A stretch of DNA of 64,000 bases from AP-15 sp963789025 (GTDB lineage: Bacteria > Pseudomonadota > Alphaproteobacteria > ATCC43930 > CGMCC-115725). The stretch covers positions 90,978 through 154,977 of the forward strand of contig CAWBIT010000009.1 in assembly GCA_963789025.1 (NCBI GenBank). Reading direction: 5' to 3'. Position numbers and translations under genes: made by a program. The notes beneath the pieces were generated by a model, which was given only the letters and a program-made list of their open reading frames with translations, was not told the origin of the DNA and did not search any database. Shown here piece by piece: positions 35,044-44,368 of the stretch; the first letter of the stretch is position 1, and each line of letters begins with the position of its first letter.

Positions 35044-35712
35044 TCAAGGAGTGAGGCCGAGGCGTTCGAGAGCATCCGGCAGTTCCGAGAAGCGGTCGAG
35101 CAGAGCGTCGGCCGCCAGCGTGTCGGGGTCGACGCGGGCGTAGCCGTAGCGCATCAGCACGAGCGGCACGGCTGCGGCGCGAGCAGCTGCCGCGTCGTTC
35201 TCGTTGTCGCCGATCATGGCGCTCGCCGCGGGGCTGGCGCCGAGTTCGGAGATGACCCCCAAGAGATGGCCCGGATCGGGCTTTCTGACCGCAAACCGAT
35301 CGCCGCCGGCGATGCCGTCGAACAATGGCAGAAGACCCACACCCTGCAATACCGCGATCGTTGCGCGCTGCGGCTTGTTGGTGCAGATCGCGGCGCGGTA
35401 TCCGCGGTCGCGCAGCTCAGTCAAGGTTTCCGGCACGCCGGGATAAGGCCGCGTCAGCTGCGCCGCATTCGCCTCGTAGATTTCGAGAAAGCGCGGCAGC
35501 GCCGTGATCGCTTCGGACGGATCGGCACCGCTGGCGGCGAGGGCGCGCGTGACGAGAGCCGGCACGCCGTCGCCGACCATGCGCCTTACCTGCGGCGGCG
35601 ACAACTCCCGACGTCCGCGCTCGCGCAACATCTCGTTGAGCGCGGCGCGCAGATCCAGCACGCTGTCGACCAGCGTGCCATCGAGATCGAAGACGAGGAG
35701 AAAGCCCTTCAT
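35044..35712 (-). CDS. gph: Phosphoglycolate phosphatase-type HAD hydrolase
   Basis: 222 residues from the ATG at 35712. HAD motifs: LVFDLDGTLVDSV (nucleophile Asp), AICTNKPQ (motif II), RKPDPGHLLG (Lys) and MIGDNENDAAAARAA (acidic pair). Cap with RRMVGDGVPALVTRAL typical of Gph. It removes phosphate from 2-phosphoglycolate made in DNA repair or oxygenase reactions. Divergent from glmU with about 100 bases between, where the promoters must lie. Confidence 0.85.
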   Translation of the reverse strand: MKGFLLVFDLDGTLVDSVLDLRAALNEMLRERGRRELSPPQVRRMVGDGVPALVTRALAASGADPSEAITALPRFLEIYEANAAQLTRPYPGVPETLTELRDRGYRAAICTNKPQRATIAVLQGVGLLPLFDGIAGGDRFAVRKPDPGHLLGVISELGASPAASAMIGDNENDAAAARAAAVPLVLMRYGYARVDPDTLAADALLDRFSELPDALERLGLTP

Positions 35713-35814
35713 AACGAAACTTTGCGTTGTCGTGATATATTCTGCAACAAACTGTGTGTTGTAAATTCGGCGGCGGCGAGCAACCGTGCCGCCGCTCATA
35801 TCCTCGAGCTGTCG

Positions 35815-37170
35815 ATGAGCCAACCGTCTTTTGCCGCCATCATCCTCGCCGCCGGCAGCGGCACGCGGATGAAATCTGCTCTGCCAAAGGTCACGCATCC
35901 GATCGCCGGGCGGCCGATGATCGCTTATCCTTTGGAGGCGTTGCGCCCGCTATCGCCGGCCGCGACCCTCGTCGTGATCGGGCCGCAGATGGAAAGTGTC
36001 GCCGAGGTCGTCGCTCCGGCCGAATGCGTCGTTCAGGATCCACCGCTCGGCACCGGCGATGCGGTGCAGACGGCAATGCGGGCGCTCGATAGTCGCCTCG
36101 CGCCGCGGGGCTCGATCGAGGATGTTCTCGTGCTCTACGGCGATACGCCGTTTCTCGCCACCGAGACATTGTCGCGGTTGCTGACGGAGCGGCGCCGCAC
36201 CGCGGCAGCAGTCCTCGTCTCGGGTATGCGTCCCGCCGACCCCGGCCCCTACGGCCGCTTCGTGCTGGCATCCGACGGCGGGCTCGAGCGTATCGTCGAG
36301 GCGGCCGACGCCGGCCCCGAAGAGCAGGCGATCGGTCTCGTCAATGGCGGCATCATGGTGATCGAGGCCTGCCGCCTCGCCGAATTCCTCGATGCGCTCG
36401 ACAGCGACAACGCCAAGCGCGAGTTTTACTTGACCGATGTCGTCGCCATCGCCCGTCAAAAAGGGCTCGCCTGCCGGGTGGTCGAGCTGCCGGCGGAGGA
36501 ACTGCTCGGCGTCAACACCCGCGCCGAGCTCGCCGAGGCGGAGGCGCTGATGCAGCGCCGGCTGCGCCACGCCGCGATGGACTCGGGAGTGACCCTGGTC
36601 GCGCCGGAGACCGTGTTTCTCAGCGCCGACACGGGGCTCGGCCGCGATGTCGTCGTCGAGCCGAACGTCACCTTTGGCCCTGGCGTTACCGTTGGGGAGG
36701 GGGCGAGGATCTGCTCGTTCTCGTATCTCGAAGGGGCGGCGGTCGGGGCGGGCGCGCGGGTTGGTCCGTTCGCGAGGCTCCGCCCCGGCGCGGTCCTTGA
36801 GGAGGATGTCCATATCGGCAACTTTGTCGAGGTCAAGGCTTCCCGGCTCCGCGCCGGCGCCAAGGCCAACCACCTCTCCTATATCGGCGACAGCGATGTC
36901 GGCGCGCGCACCAATATCGGCGCCGGCACGATCACCTGCAATTACGATGGCGTTAACAAATTCCGCACGATAATCGGCGAAGGCGCGTTCATCGGCTCGA
37001 ATACGGCCTTCGTGGCGCCGGTCACGGTCGGCGGCGGGGCGATCGTCGCGGCCGGCAGCGTGGTGACCCACGATGTCCCAGCCGACGCGCTGACGATTGC
37101 CCGCGCGCAGCAGGTGGACAAGCCGGGGCGCGCGGCCGAGATCCGGGCGCGACTACGGAGGAAGAACTGA
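35815..37170 (+). CDS. glmU: Bifunctional GlmU (GlcNAc-1-P uridyltransferase / GlcN-1-P acetyltransferase)
   Basis: 451 residues from the ATG at 35815; the frame is open far upstream but that part overlaps tRNA and gph DNA. N-terminal pyrophosphorylase: IILAAGSGTRMKSALPKV, LGTGDAVQTAM, VLYGDTPFL. C-terminal left-handed beta helix from about residue 255 with GPGVTVGEGARI, GNFVEVKASRL, KANHLSYIGDSDVG, NIGAGTITCNYDG. Makes UDP-GlcNAc for wall and lipid A. One-base overlap with glmS (TGATG). Confidence 0.96.
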   Translation: MSQPSFAAIILAAGSGTRMKSALPKVTHPIAGRPMIAYPLEALRPLSPAATLVVIGPQMESVAEVVAPAECVVQDPPLGTGDAVQTAMRALDSRLAPRGSIEDVLVLYGDTPFLATETLSRLLTERRRTAAAVLVSGMRPADPGPYGRFVLASDGGLERIVEAADAGPEEQAIGLVNGGIMVIEACRLAEFLDALDSDNAKREFYLTDVVAIARQKGLACRVVELPAEELLGVNTRAELAEAEALMQRRLRHAAMDSGVTLVAPETVFLSADTGLGRDVVVEPNVTFGPGVTVGEGARICSFSYLEGAAVGAGARVGPFARLRPGAVLEEDVHIGNFVEVKASRLRAGAKANHLSYIGDSDVGARTNIGAGTITCNYDGVNKFRTIIGEGAFIGSNTAFVAPVTVGGGAIVAAGSVVTHDVPADALTIARAQQVDKPGRAAEIRARLRRKN

Positions 37171-38993
37171 TGTGCGGCATCATCGGTATCATCGCCGGGG
37201 ATATGGTCGCGCCGGGGCTGCTCGAAGGTCTGCGCCGCCTCGAATACCGCGGCTATGACTCGGCCGGGATCGCGACCCTGGTCGACGGGCGCATCGAGTG
37301 CCGCCGCGCCGAGGGCAAGCTCGCCAACCTCGCCCGGCGGATCGATCATCAGCCGGTGCAAGGGGCCATCGGCATCGGGCACACCCGCTGGGCGACCCAC
37401 GGCCTGCCGACCGAGACCAACGCCCATCCGATCGCCACCGGCCGCGTCGCAGTCGTCCACAATGGCATTATCGAGAATTTCCAGGCTTTGCGGCAGGAGC
37501 TCGAAGGGCTCGGCCATGCCTTTCGCACCGATACGGATACCGAGGCCGTCGCAATCCTCGCGACGCATTTTCTCGAACAGGGGCTGTCGCCCCGAGAGGC
37601 GGTGGCCAAGACCTTGGCGCGGCTCGACGGCGCATTTGCTCTCGCCTTTCTGTTTGCCGGCGAGCACGATTTGCTGATCGGCGCGCGCCGCGGCAGCCCG
37701 CTCGCCATCGGCTATGGCGACGGCGAGATGTTTCTCGGCTCCGACGCACTGGCGCTGGCGCCGCTGACCCGCCGCATCACTTATCTCGAAGAAGGCGACT
37801 GGGCGGTCGTTACGTCGCGCGCAGTGACGATTTTCGACGCGGCCAATAATGAAGTCCAGCGTCCGATCCGCGAATCCGCAGCCTCGGGTGCGCTGATCGG
37901 CAAGGGCAATTACCGGCATTTCATGCAGAAGGAGATCTTCGAGCAGCCGGCGGTGATCGGCGACACGTTGAACGCACTGATCAACCCGGCAACCCGTACC
38001 GTGCATCTGCCGGAGCTGCCTTTTGAATTGGGCGAGCTGGAGCGGGTGACGATGATCGCCTGCGGCACCGCTTACCATGCCTGCATCGTCGCCAAATACT
38101 GGCTCGAACGGATCGCCCGCATCTCGGTCGAGATCGACATCGCCTCGGAGTTCCGCTACCGAGCGCCGGCGATGCCGAAGGGCGGCGCGGCGATCTTCGT
38201 GTCGCAATCGGGCGAGACCGCCGACACCTTGGCGGCGTTGCGCTACGCGAAGGCGCAGGCGCAGAAGATCATCGCAATCGTCAACCAGCCGGAGAGCTCG
38301 ATCGCCCGCGAAGCCGATGTCGTCTTGCCGACCTTGGCCGGCCCGGAGATCGGCGTCGCCTCGACCAAGGCCTTTACGACGCAGCTCGCCGTGCTTGCCT
38401 GTTTGACGGTCGCGCTGGCGCGGGCCCGGGGTGCCATCAGCCACAACCGCGAGGCCGAGCTGGTCGGCGTCATGACCGAAATTCCCTCGCGCGCCAGCGA
38501 CGTCTTAAACCATGACGAGCGGATCCGTGAGATCGCCGTCGAGATCGCCGAGGCGCGCGACGTGCTCTATCTCGGTCGCGGCAGCGCCTATCCGCTGGCG
38601 CTGGAAGGCGCTCTAAAGCTGAAGGAGATTTCCTACATCCACGCCGAAGGCTATGCCGCCGGCGAGATGAAGCACGGCCCGATCGCGCTAATCGACGAGA
38701 ATGTGCCGGTCATCGTGCTGGCGCCGCACGACGATCTTTTCGAAAAGACCCTCGGCAATGTCGAGGAGGTGATGGCCCGTGGCGGCCGCGTCGTGATGAT
38801 CTCGGACGCAGCCGGGGTCGCCAGGCTCGCCGACCGGCTCGCCTTCGGCATCGCGGTGCCGAATTGCGACCCCTTCGTCGCCCCCCTCCTCTACGCGATC
38901 CCGATCCAGCTCCTCGCCTACCACGTCGCCGTGCTCAAAGGCACCGACGTTGACCAGCCCCGCAATCTGGCGAAAAGCGTCACAGTGGAGTAG
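37170..38993 (+). CDS. glmS: Glucosamine-fructose-6-phosphate aminotransferase
   Basis: 607 residues. Begins MCGIIGIIAG, with Cys2 as the glutaminase nucleophile; GHTRWATHG and HNGIIENF follow. Two SIS domains (about 285-425 and 455-600) carry ACGTAYHA, VSQSGETADTL, ASTKAFTTQL and the C-terminal DQPRNLAKSVTVE. It makes glucosamine-6-phosphate, the first step toward UDP-GlcNAc, and is coupled to glmU. No glmS ribozyme is possible here because the gene starts on the glmU stop. Confidence 0.97.
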   Translation: MCGIIGIIAGDMVAPGLLEGLRRLEYRGYDSAGIATLVDGRIECRRAEGKLANLARRIDHQPVQGAIGIGHTRWATHGLPTETNAHPIATGRVAVVHNGIIENFQALRQELEGLGHAFRTDTDTEAVAILATHFLEQGLSPREAVAKTLARLDGAFALAFLFAGEHDLLIGARRGSPLAIGYGDGEMFLGSDALALAPLTRRITYLEEGDWAVVTSRAVTIFDAANNEVQRPIRESAASGALIGKGNYRHFMQKEIFEQPAVIGDTLNALINPATRTVHLPELPFELGELERVTMIACGTAYHACIVAKYWLERIARISVEIDIASEFRYRAPAMPKGGAAIFVSQSGETADTLAALRYAKAQAQKIIAIVNQPESSIAREADVVLPTLAGPEIGVASTKAFTTQLAVLACLTVALARARGAISHNREAELVGVMTEIPSRASDVLNHDERIREIAVEIAEARDVLYLGRGSAYPLALEGALKLKEISYIHAEGYAAGEMKHGPIALIDENVPVIVLAPHDDLFEKTLGNVEEVMARGGRVVMISDAAGVARLADRLAFGIAVPNCDPFVAPLLYAIPIQLLAYHVAVLKGTDVDQPRNLAKSVTVE

Positions 38994-39024
38994 CGGGTCA
39001 GCTGGCACAAGCGAATTCCGAGCC

Positions 39025-39122
39025 TAATCATCTTGCCCGGCCTTGTGCCGGGCATCCACGGAAACCGGCAAGCCGTGTGCCGCGACTCGTGGATGGCCGG
39101 GTCAAGCCGGCCAAGACGATTA
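39025..39122. repeat. Long imperfect palindrome between convergent genes
   Basis: About 98 bases with arms TAATCATCTTGCCCGGC and GCCGGCCAAGACGATTA and inner arms GGGCATCCACG/CGTGGATGGCC. The pattern, a CATCCACG-containing palindrome, is common between genes in alphaproteobacterial genomes. It sits between glmS and the convergent XRE gene and can act as a terminator for both. Confidence 0.75.
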
Positions 39123-39154
39123 GAGTAAATCTCCGTTTGATATGAGACCGAAAC

Positions 39155-39670
39155 TTACGGCTTCGCCTCGAACAATTCGGCGACGGTCTTCGCCATGTCG
39201 AGGAACTGGCGACGGATTTTCGCGTCGGGGATCGCGTAGTAGAGCCGGATGAACTCGATCGTCTCCGGCCGCTGCAGGTACTCCCGCCACTGCCGATCTT
39301 CGGGGCTGATCTCGGCGTCGTCGGGCCGCAGATCGCCGAAAAAATAGGAAATCGGCACGCTCAGGATTTCCGCCATCGCGGACAAGCGGGACGCGCTTAC
39401 GCGGTTGGCGCCGCCCTCGTACTTCTGCACCTGTTGAAAGGTCAGGCCGAGCGCGTTGGCGAGCGTCTCCTGGTTCATCCCCAACAGCAGACGGCGCATT
39501 CTGATGCGGCCGCCGACATGCACGTCGATCGGGTTTGGCACGCCGGTGCCGCGCCCGTATTTGGGAGCCGAACTGGGCTCCTCCAACTTTTTTGCCGACC
39601 GCTTCAACGCACGTTCCCCTCTGCACCGCGCCACATAAGGTTGCAACGGGTTCGCCCGAAGCGCAAGCAA
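39155..39670 (-). CDS. XRE-family transcriptional regulator
   Basis: Helix-turn-helix from DVHVGGRIRMRRLLLGMNQE through LGLTFQQVQKYEGGANRVS, the canonical Cro/cI fold, then ISYFFGDLRPDD and an alpha-helical C-terminal tail with IEFIRLYYAIPDAKIRRQF. Similar regulators are common in alphaproteobacteria. 171 residues from a TTG; the first 40 residues are basic and poorly conserved, and a GTG at 39541 giving 128 residues may be the true start. Target genes unknown. Confidence 0.85.
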   Translation of the reverse strand: MLALRANPLQPYVARCRGERALKRSAKKLEEPSSAPKYGRGTGVPNPIDVHVGGRIRMRRLLLGMNQETLANALGLTFQQVQKYEGGANRVSASRLSAMAEILSVPISYFFGDLRPDDAEISPEDRQWREYLQRPETIEFIRLYYAIPDAKIRRQFLDMAKTVAELFEAKP

Positions 39671-39749
39671 GATTCGACAAATGCAGGCATCGCGGGCCGC
39701 CGAATTAACCTACGGTCGAGTAACCGCCGTATTTAAGGTTAATTTTGTT

Positions 39750-40004
39750 TTAATGCAATAGTTTCCTCAAGCCGTCTCTGCGGCCGATCTCGTCATAGCC
39801 GCGGCGGTTGCTGATAAAGACCAGCGCCATGAGCCCGATCCCCAAGGCGAGAGTGGCGACGACCCCCAATCCCATCGCTAGCCAACCGGCGACGCTGATC
39901 TCGGAATCGCCGATGCCGATCCACAGCGCCGAGATCAAAAAGCCGAGCACCAGAACGACGATGCCGGCGATCGCGGCCGCGACCCAACTGAGCGTCGATC
40001 TCAC
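39750..40004 (-). CDS. Small two-pass membrane protein
   Basis: 84 residues from a GTG that overlaps the UdgX stop (GTGA), hence translationally coupled. Two membrane helices, AAAIAGIVVLVLGFLISALW and MGLGVVATLALGIGLMALVF, flank a short loop with WIGIGDSEISVAGW; the tail is basic (NRRGYDEIGRRDGL). No family recognised. The frame is open far upstream but that is antisense to metY. Confidence 0.65.
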   Translation of the reverse strand: MRSTLSWVAAAIAGIVVLVLGFLISALWIGIGDSEISVAGWLAMGLGVVATLALGIGLMALVFISNRRGYDEIGRRDGLRKLLH

Positions 40005-40666
40005 CGAACTTCCCCCGCCAGGATCGCCGCGACTTGACGTAGATCCTCGATGAAACGATCGATCTCGCTGCGGCGGATCTCCTCGTCCGGGGCGCGCAGC
40101 AATGCCGAGGGATGCACTGTCGCGAGCGCGCGAGGCGCCAGCGCAAAGGGAACGAGCCTGCCGCGGTCTCGAGTCACCCGGAAAGCCCTTCCGAACAGGG
40201 CCTGCGCCGCGGTCGCTCCGAGCGCGACGACAATTTGCGGCTTGACGACGCTGATCTCGGCCTCGAGCCACGGAAAGCAAGCCTCGATTTCGACCGCGCC
40301 GGGTTTGCTGTGAATGCGCCGCGGTCCGCGCGGCACCCATTTGAAGTGTTTGACAACATTGGTGACGTAGGTCTGCCTGCGGTCGATCCCTGCCTCGACA
40401 AGACAGCGGTCCAACAGCCTTCCCGCCGGTCCGACGAAGGGATGGCCGGCGAGGTCTTCGGCATCGCCCGGCTGCTCGCCCACGAGCATGACCGGTGCGC
40501 TTTCCGGACCTTCCCCGAACACCGTTTGTGTGGCGTTCTTGTATAAATCGCAGCCTGTGCATCGAGCGGCGGCGTCGCGCAACGCGCCAACTGTCGGCTG
40601 GGACGGCGTCTGGACGCCGACGCTGTTGTCGTCTTCGCTCACTGGGAGCTGTCCGGGACGCAACAC
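40001..40666 (-). CDS. udgX: Uracil-DNA glycosylase superfamily, UdgX type
   Basis: 221 residues from a GTG. An FeS-type Cys pair CTGCDLYKNATQTVFG starts the domain. GEQPGDAEDLAGHPFVGPAG is the UdgX active site block, and the loop RGPRRIHSKPG holds the His that in characterised UdgX forms a lasting covalent bond with uracil-DNA. HPSALLRAPDE is the C-terminal motif. It recognises uracil in DNA; covalent trapping is known for mycobacterial UdgX and inferred here. Upstream of a small membrane protein in one transcript. Confidence 0.88.
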   Translation of the reverse strand: MLRPGQLPVSEDDNSVGVQTPSQPTVGALRDAAARCTGCDLYKNATQTVFGEGPESAPVMLVGEQPGDAEDLAGHPFVGPAGRLLDRCLVEAGIDRRQTYVTNVVKHFKWVPRGPRRIHSKPGAVEIEACFPWLEAEISVVKPQIVVALGATAAQALFGRAFRVTRDRGRLVPFALAPRALATVHPSALLRAPDEEIRRSEIDRFIEDLRQVAAILAGEVR

Positions 40667-40781
40667 ATACCGGGTAAACGCCGTTTCCGCCCGGCTGTGT
40701 CCACAGCAAACGGAACCCGGCTGTTCCTGCGGCCCTCGTCATGGCAAAGTGCCGAACCGGCGCCCTTCCACGGAGATTTGA

Positions 40782-42077
40782 ATGCCGACCAAGAGCCAGC
40801 ATCCGGAAACCCTCGTGCTTCATGCGGGGTACCGGAGCGACCCGGCGACCAACGCCGTAGCGGTCCCGATCTACCAGACCACGAGCTACCAGTTCCGCGA
40901 CAGCCAACACGCCGCCAACCTGTTCGGTCTGGCCGAGCTGGGGAACATCTATACCCGCATCATGAACCCGACCAACGCGGTGCTCGAGGAGCGTGTCGCC
41001 GCGCTCGACGGCGGCGTCGCCGCGCTGGCGCTCGCCTCGGGCCAGGCTGCCTCGCTGTTTGCGGTTCAGAACATTTGCCAGGCGGGCGACAATTTTGTCA
41101 GCTCCACCGACCTCTACGGCGGCACATGGAACCTCTTCCTCAATACGATGATGAAGACGATGGGGATGGAGGTGCGTTTTGTCGACCCGGCCGATCCCGA
41201 GAACTTCCGGCGCGCGACCGACGAGCGGACCCGCTGCTACTACGCCGAGACCCTGCCCAACCCGAAGCTCGAAGTGTTCCCGATCGCCGAGGTGGCCAAG
41301 ATCGGCCGTGAGCTCGGGGTCCCGCTGATCGTCGACAATACCGCCGCTCCGGTCTTGTGCCGGCCGCTCGAACATGGCGCCGCCATCGTGGTGTATTCGA
41401 CCACGAAGTATATCGGCGGGCACGGCAATTCGATCGGCGGCATCGTCGTCGACGGCGGCAATTTCGACTGGGAAAGGCACGCCGCCCGCTTCCCGCTGCT
41501 GAACCAGCCGGACCCGAGTTATCACGGCGCGGTCTGGACGCAGGCGGTGAAGGCACTGGGCCCCATTGCCTATATTCTCAAGATGCGGGTGACTTTGTTG
41601 CGCGATCTCGGCGCGCCGATGAGCCCATTTAACGCCTTCCTGTTTATCCAGGGACTCGAAACCCTGCCGTTGCGCATGCGCGCCCATTGCGCCAATGCGG
41701 CGGCGGTGTCGAAATTCCTCTCCGAGCATCCCAAGGTGACGCGGGTCATCTACCCGAACCAGATGACCGGCGAGATGCGGCGGCGGGCCGACGCCTATCT
41801 GAAAGGCGGCTATGGCGGGCTCGTCGGCTTCGAGCTGAAGGGCGGCAGCGAGGCCGGCCGCCGCTTCATCGATGCCCTGAAGATGTTCTACCACGTCGCC
41901 AATATCGGCGACGCGCGCAGCTTGGCGATCCATCCGGCGACGACGACCCACTCCCAGCTGTCTCCGGAAGAGCAATTGCAGACCGGTGTCGACGAGAATT
42001 ATGTCCGGCTGTCGATCGGGATCGAGCACGAGGAAGATATTCTCGCCGATCTGTCGCAGGCGCTGGAGGCTGCCTGA
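40782..42077 (+). CDS. metY: O-acetylhomoserine sulfhydrylase / Cys-Met PLP enzyme
   Basis: 431 residues, Cys/Met-metabolism PLP fold. HAGYRSDPATNAVAVPIYQT, YTRIMNPTNAVLEERVAAL, LASGQAASLFA, YAETLPNPKLEV, LIVDNTAAPVLCRP and the PLP Lys in YSTTKYIGGHGN. C-terminus SIGIEHEEDILADL. The length and LNQPDPSYHG motif fit MetY rather than MetB. It makes homocysteine from O-acetylhomoserine and sulfide. A ribosome site GGAGAT lies before the ATG. No SAM riboswitch seen upstream. Confidence 0.88.
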   Translation: MPTKSQHPETLVLHAGYRSDPATNAVAVPIYQTTSYQFRDSQHAANLFGLAELGNIYTRIMNPTNAVLEERVAALDGGVAALALASGQAASLFAVQNICQAGDNFVSSTDLYGGTWNLFLNTMMKTMGMEVRFVDPADPENFRRATDERTRCYYAETLPNPKLEVFPIAEVAKIGRELGVPLIVDNTAAPVLCRPLEHGAAIVVYSTTKYIGGHGNSIGGIVVDGGNFDWERHAARFPLLNQPDPSYHGAVWTQAVKALGPIAYILKMRVTLLRDLGAPMSPFNAFLFIQGLETLPLRMRAHCANAAAVSKFLSEHPKVTRVIYPNQMTGEMRRRADAYLKGGYGGLVGFELKGGSEAGRRFIDALKMFYHVANIGDARSLAIHPATTTHSQLSPEEQLQTGVDENYVRLSIGIEHEEDILADLSQALEAA

Positions 42078-42958
42078 TCCGCCCTGGGCAAGAGCGCCTT
42101 GGGCAGCGGGCGGTTCTGAAATTTCGCTGGCCCATCGATCTCGCGCTGACCGTCGCCAGCCATGGTTGGGTTTACCTTGCGCCGTGGCATTGGGACGCCG
42201 AACGCGGCCGGCTCGCCCGCGCCGAAAGGATCGGTGATCGTCTCGGCACGATAGAAGCTGCTCAGCATCGCGCCGACGCAGTTGCCGTCAGCTGCGAAGG
42301 GTTCGGCGCCGCCGACGCATCCGAGGTCCTGGGACGGGTGCGGCGCTGGCTCTCTGCCGATTGGGAGCCGGCGCCGGCGATTGCGGCATTGCCCGATGTC
42401 GCGGAGTTGATCAAACGCGGCGGGGGCCGAATGCTGCGCGGTTCATTCTTCTACGAAGATTTCGTCAAGACCGTGCTGACGATCAATACGAGTTGGTCGG
42501 CAACGTGCCGTATGGTGGCGGCGCTCGTCGCCGAGCCGGGCGGCGGCAGTTTCCCCGGACCTGGGGCGCTGCTCGACTATGGCGAGGAACGGCTCCGGGT
42601 ACGAGGAAAGCTCGGGTTCCGCGCGCGCACGTTGATCGCGGCGACGCAACAAATGCTCGATGACGGCGCGGTCACCCCATCTGGCGAAGGCTCACCTGAG
42701 CGGTTGGACCACGATTACCTGCTCGGCCTTTACGGCATCGGCCCCTATGCGGCGGCTCATTGCCGCGTGTTGCTGCACGATTTCAGCCGCATCCCGGTCG
42801 ATGCCTCGGTGGTCGCCTATTTGCGCGAGCGATACGGTTGCGATGCTGCCGCTTTCGCCGCCGAGCGGTCCTCATGGGGCGCCCATCTCGCGCTCGGCTA
42901 CCGGCTCATCCGGCTGGGCGAGAAGCTCGAACAGCAGGCTCGGGCGAGATCAGAATGA
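42074..42958 (+). CDS. HhH-GPD DNA glycosylase-like protein; start uncertain
   Basis: About 280 residues. The C-terminal part carries GLYGIGPYAAAHCRVLLHD, a helix-hairpin-helix, and FSRIPVDASVVAYLRE with the catalytic Asp, as in 3-methyladenine/AlkA-type glycosylases. The N-terminus LALTVASHGWVYLAPWHWD is also found in this subfamily. No ATG, GTG or TTG fits; a CTG at 42074 overlapping the metY stop is the best start. It overlaps the convergent binding-protein gene by 9 bases. Probable base-excision repair role. Confidence 0.78.
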   Translation: MIRPGQERLGQRAVLKFRWPIDLALTVASHGWVYLAPWHWDAERGRLARAERIGDRLGTIEAAQHRADAVAVSCEGFGAADASEVLGRVRRWLSADWEPAPAIAALPDVAELIKRGGGRMLRGSFFYEDFVKTVLTINTSWSATCRMVAALVAEPGGGSFPGPGALLDYGEERLRVRGKLGFRARTLIAATQQMLDDGAVTPSGEGSPERLDHDYLLGLYGIGPYAAAHCRVLLHDFSRIPVDASVVAYLRERYGCDAAAFAAERSSWGAHLALGYRLIRLGEKLEQQARARSE

Positions 42959-43795
42959 GACGTCGGGCGGCAGGTCGCTCGGCTCGATTCCGAGCTTGGC
43001 GAGCCCGGCCATAATCCAATTTCGGATCTGACCGATTCCGCGATTGTCTTCGCTCCAAGCATCGACGACGCCGCGGAAGCGGCGGTCATCGTCATATGGC
43101 ACGGCCGGGCAGAAGGCGGCGCGCAGCTGCGGGGTAGGCACGACAATTTCGCCGATCTGCGGCTCCTTCTTCAGCGCCGCCAGAGCAAAAAAAACAGTCG
43201 CGACAAAGCAATCCACACGGCCCGATTGAACTGCGAGCAGTGCCTCATCGCGGGTCTTGAACCCGGTGATCGCGGCATTCCCAGCAAAGCGTCGGACCGC
43301 CTCTTCGCGGGCCGAACCGGTGTCGACGCCGACCAGAGATTCCGGGACGTTGAGCTCGGCCCAGCTCTTTGGCGCAAAGCCCTTCCGGGCGAGGATCGCA
43401 TAAGTGTCGTGGAACAGCGGAGTGGAGAAATCCGCGAACATCGCGCGCTGCGCGGTGGGACTGGGCCCAAACGCGAGGTCGATCTTACCAGTGTGCAGGT
43501 CGGTGACCATCTCGGCCCAATTTGTTTCGAGGATGGCGAGTTCGACCCCGAGCGCCGCCGCCAGATCGCCTGCCATCGTGACCAAAAAGCCGCGCCATTG
43601 GCCAGTGGCAGAATTCTTGTAGAAATAGGGATCCTCGCTTACAGGTCCGCCGACGCGTAATCTCCGGGTGCGCAGGATGCGAGCGAGATTGGGCTCCTTC
43701 GCCGGCTCCGGCGGTGCCGCCGGACGCTCCGAACCACGCCGGCGAAATACCGCGCCAGCGGCAAGCCCCCCACCAAATTCTCTGCGGCTCAACAT
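42950..43795 (-). CDS. Periplasmic amino-acid-type solute-binding protein (SBP_bac_3)
   Basis: 281 residues from the ATG at 43795 with a GAGGAGCGAGG ribosome site. N-terminal RREFGGGLAAGAVF resembles a twin-arginine-like export signal. The binding domain runs from ILRTRRLRVGGPVSEDPYF, with GFLVTMAGDLAAALGVELA, LHTGKIDLAFGPSPTAQR and AVQSGRVDCFVATVFFAL. No ABC permease or ATPase is adjacent, so it is an orphan receptor or works with distant partners. Confidence 0.83.
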   Translation of the reverse strand: MLSRREFGGGLAAGAVFRRRGSERPAAPPEPAKEPNLARILRTRRLRVGGPVSEDPYFYKNSATGQWRGFLVTMAGDLAAALGVELAILETNWAEMVTDLHTGKIDLAFGPSPTAQRAMFADFSTPLFHDTYAILARKGFAPKSWAELNVPESLVGVDTGSAREEAVRRFAGNAAITGFKTRDEALLAVQSGRVDCFVATVFFALAALKKEPQIGEIVVPTPQLRAAFCPAVPYDDDRRFRGVVDAWSEDNRGIGQIRNWIMAGLAKLGIEPSDLPPDVSF

Positions 43796-43934
43796 CACCT
43801 CGCTCCTCGACTCAGGCAAGAGACATACCAAGCCGGAAATCTCGCTAATGCTGGTGTTTCCGCCATAATGGTCCTTTGTGAAGTTCCGGTGTTTGCCTTT
43901 ATGCGTCGCCGTCCAACCTAAGGAAGCCCTCCCG

Positions 43935-44261
43935 ATGTCGCAGCAGCCGCTCACCGTTTCGATCCCGCACAGGCTCGGCCGCCAAGAGGCAAAGCGCCGG
44001 CTCGACAGCGGCATCAGCCGTCTGCGCCCCGAACTCGCCGGCCTGATCAGCACGCTCGACTACAGCTGGGATCAGGATCGCCTCAACTTCAACGTGTCGG
44101 CAATGTGGCAAACGATCACCGGGGCGATCGAGGTGCTGGACGACGCGGTTCGCATCGAGATCCACCTGCCCTGGATCATGAACCTGCTCGCCGAGACAGT
44201 CGCCAAGCAGGTACGCGGGCGCGGCATCGCAATGCTCGAAAAGCCGCCGGGCGACGCCTAG
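43935..44261 (+). CDS. Polyhydroxyalkanoic acid system family protein (PF09650-like)
   Basis: 108 residues from the ATG at 43935; an upstream in-frame start adds unrelated residues. SIPHRLGRQEAKRRLDSGI, LNFNVSAMWQTITGAIEVL and IEIHLPWIMNLLAETVA match the family, small proteins often coded near polyhydroxyalkanoate granule genes. No PHA synthase is in the window. Role unknown. Confidence 0.8.
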   Translation: MSQQPLTVSIPHRLGRQEAKRRLDSGISRLRPELAGLISTLDYSWDQDRLNFNVSAMWQTITGAIEVLDDAVRIEIHLPWIMNLLAETVAKQVRGRGIAMLEKPPGDA

Positions 44262-44368
44262 AAACGCCAGGGCGACCGAGGCTGGCGGATTGCGCTTTGC
44301 TTATCCGCCCTACGGACCGACAATGCCCGATGATCTGAGCCATGTGGCGGAACAGAGGGAACTTCGGG

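Noticed and set aside
34975..35814. Longer GlmU starting upstream
   Set aside because: The extension overlaps tRNA-Val and is antisense to gph; GlmU starts at MSQPSFAAIILAAG.
36942..38444. 500-codon open frame on the minus strand
   Set aside because: Antisense to glmS, which is certain.
40667..40781. Possible SAM riboswitch before metY
   Set aside because: None of the SAM-II core segments could be found in the 115 bases.
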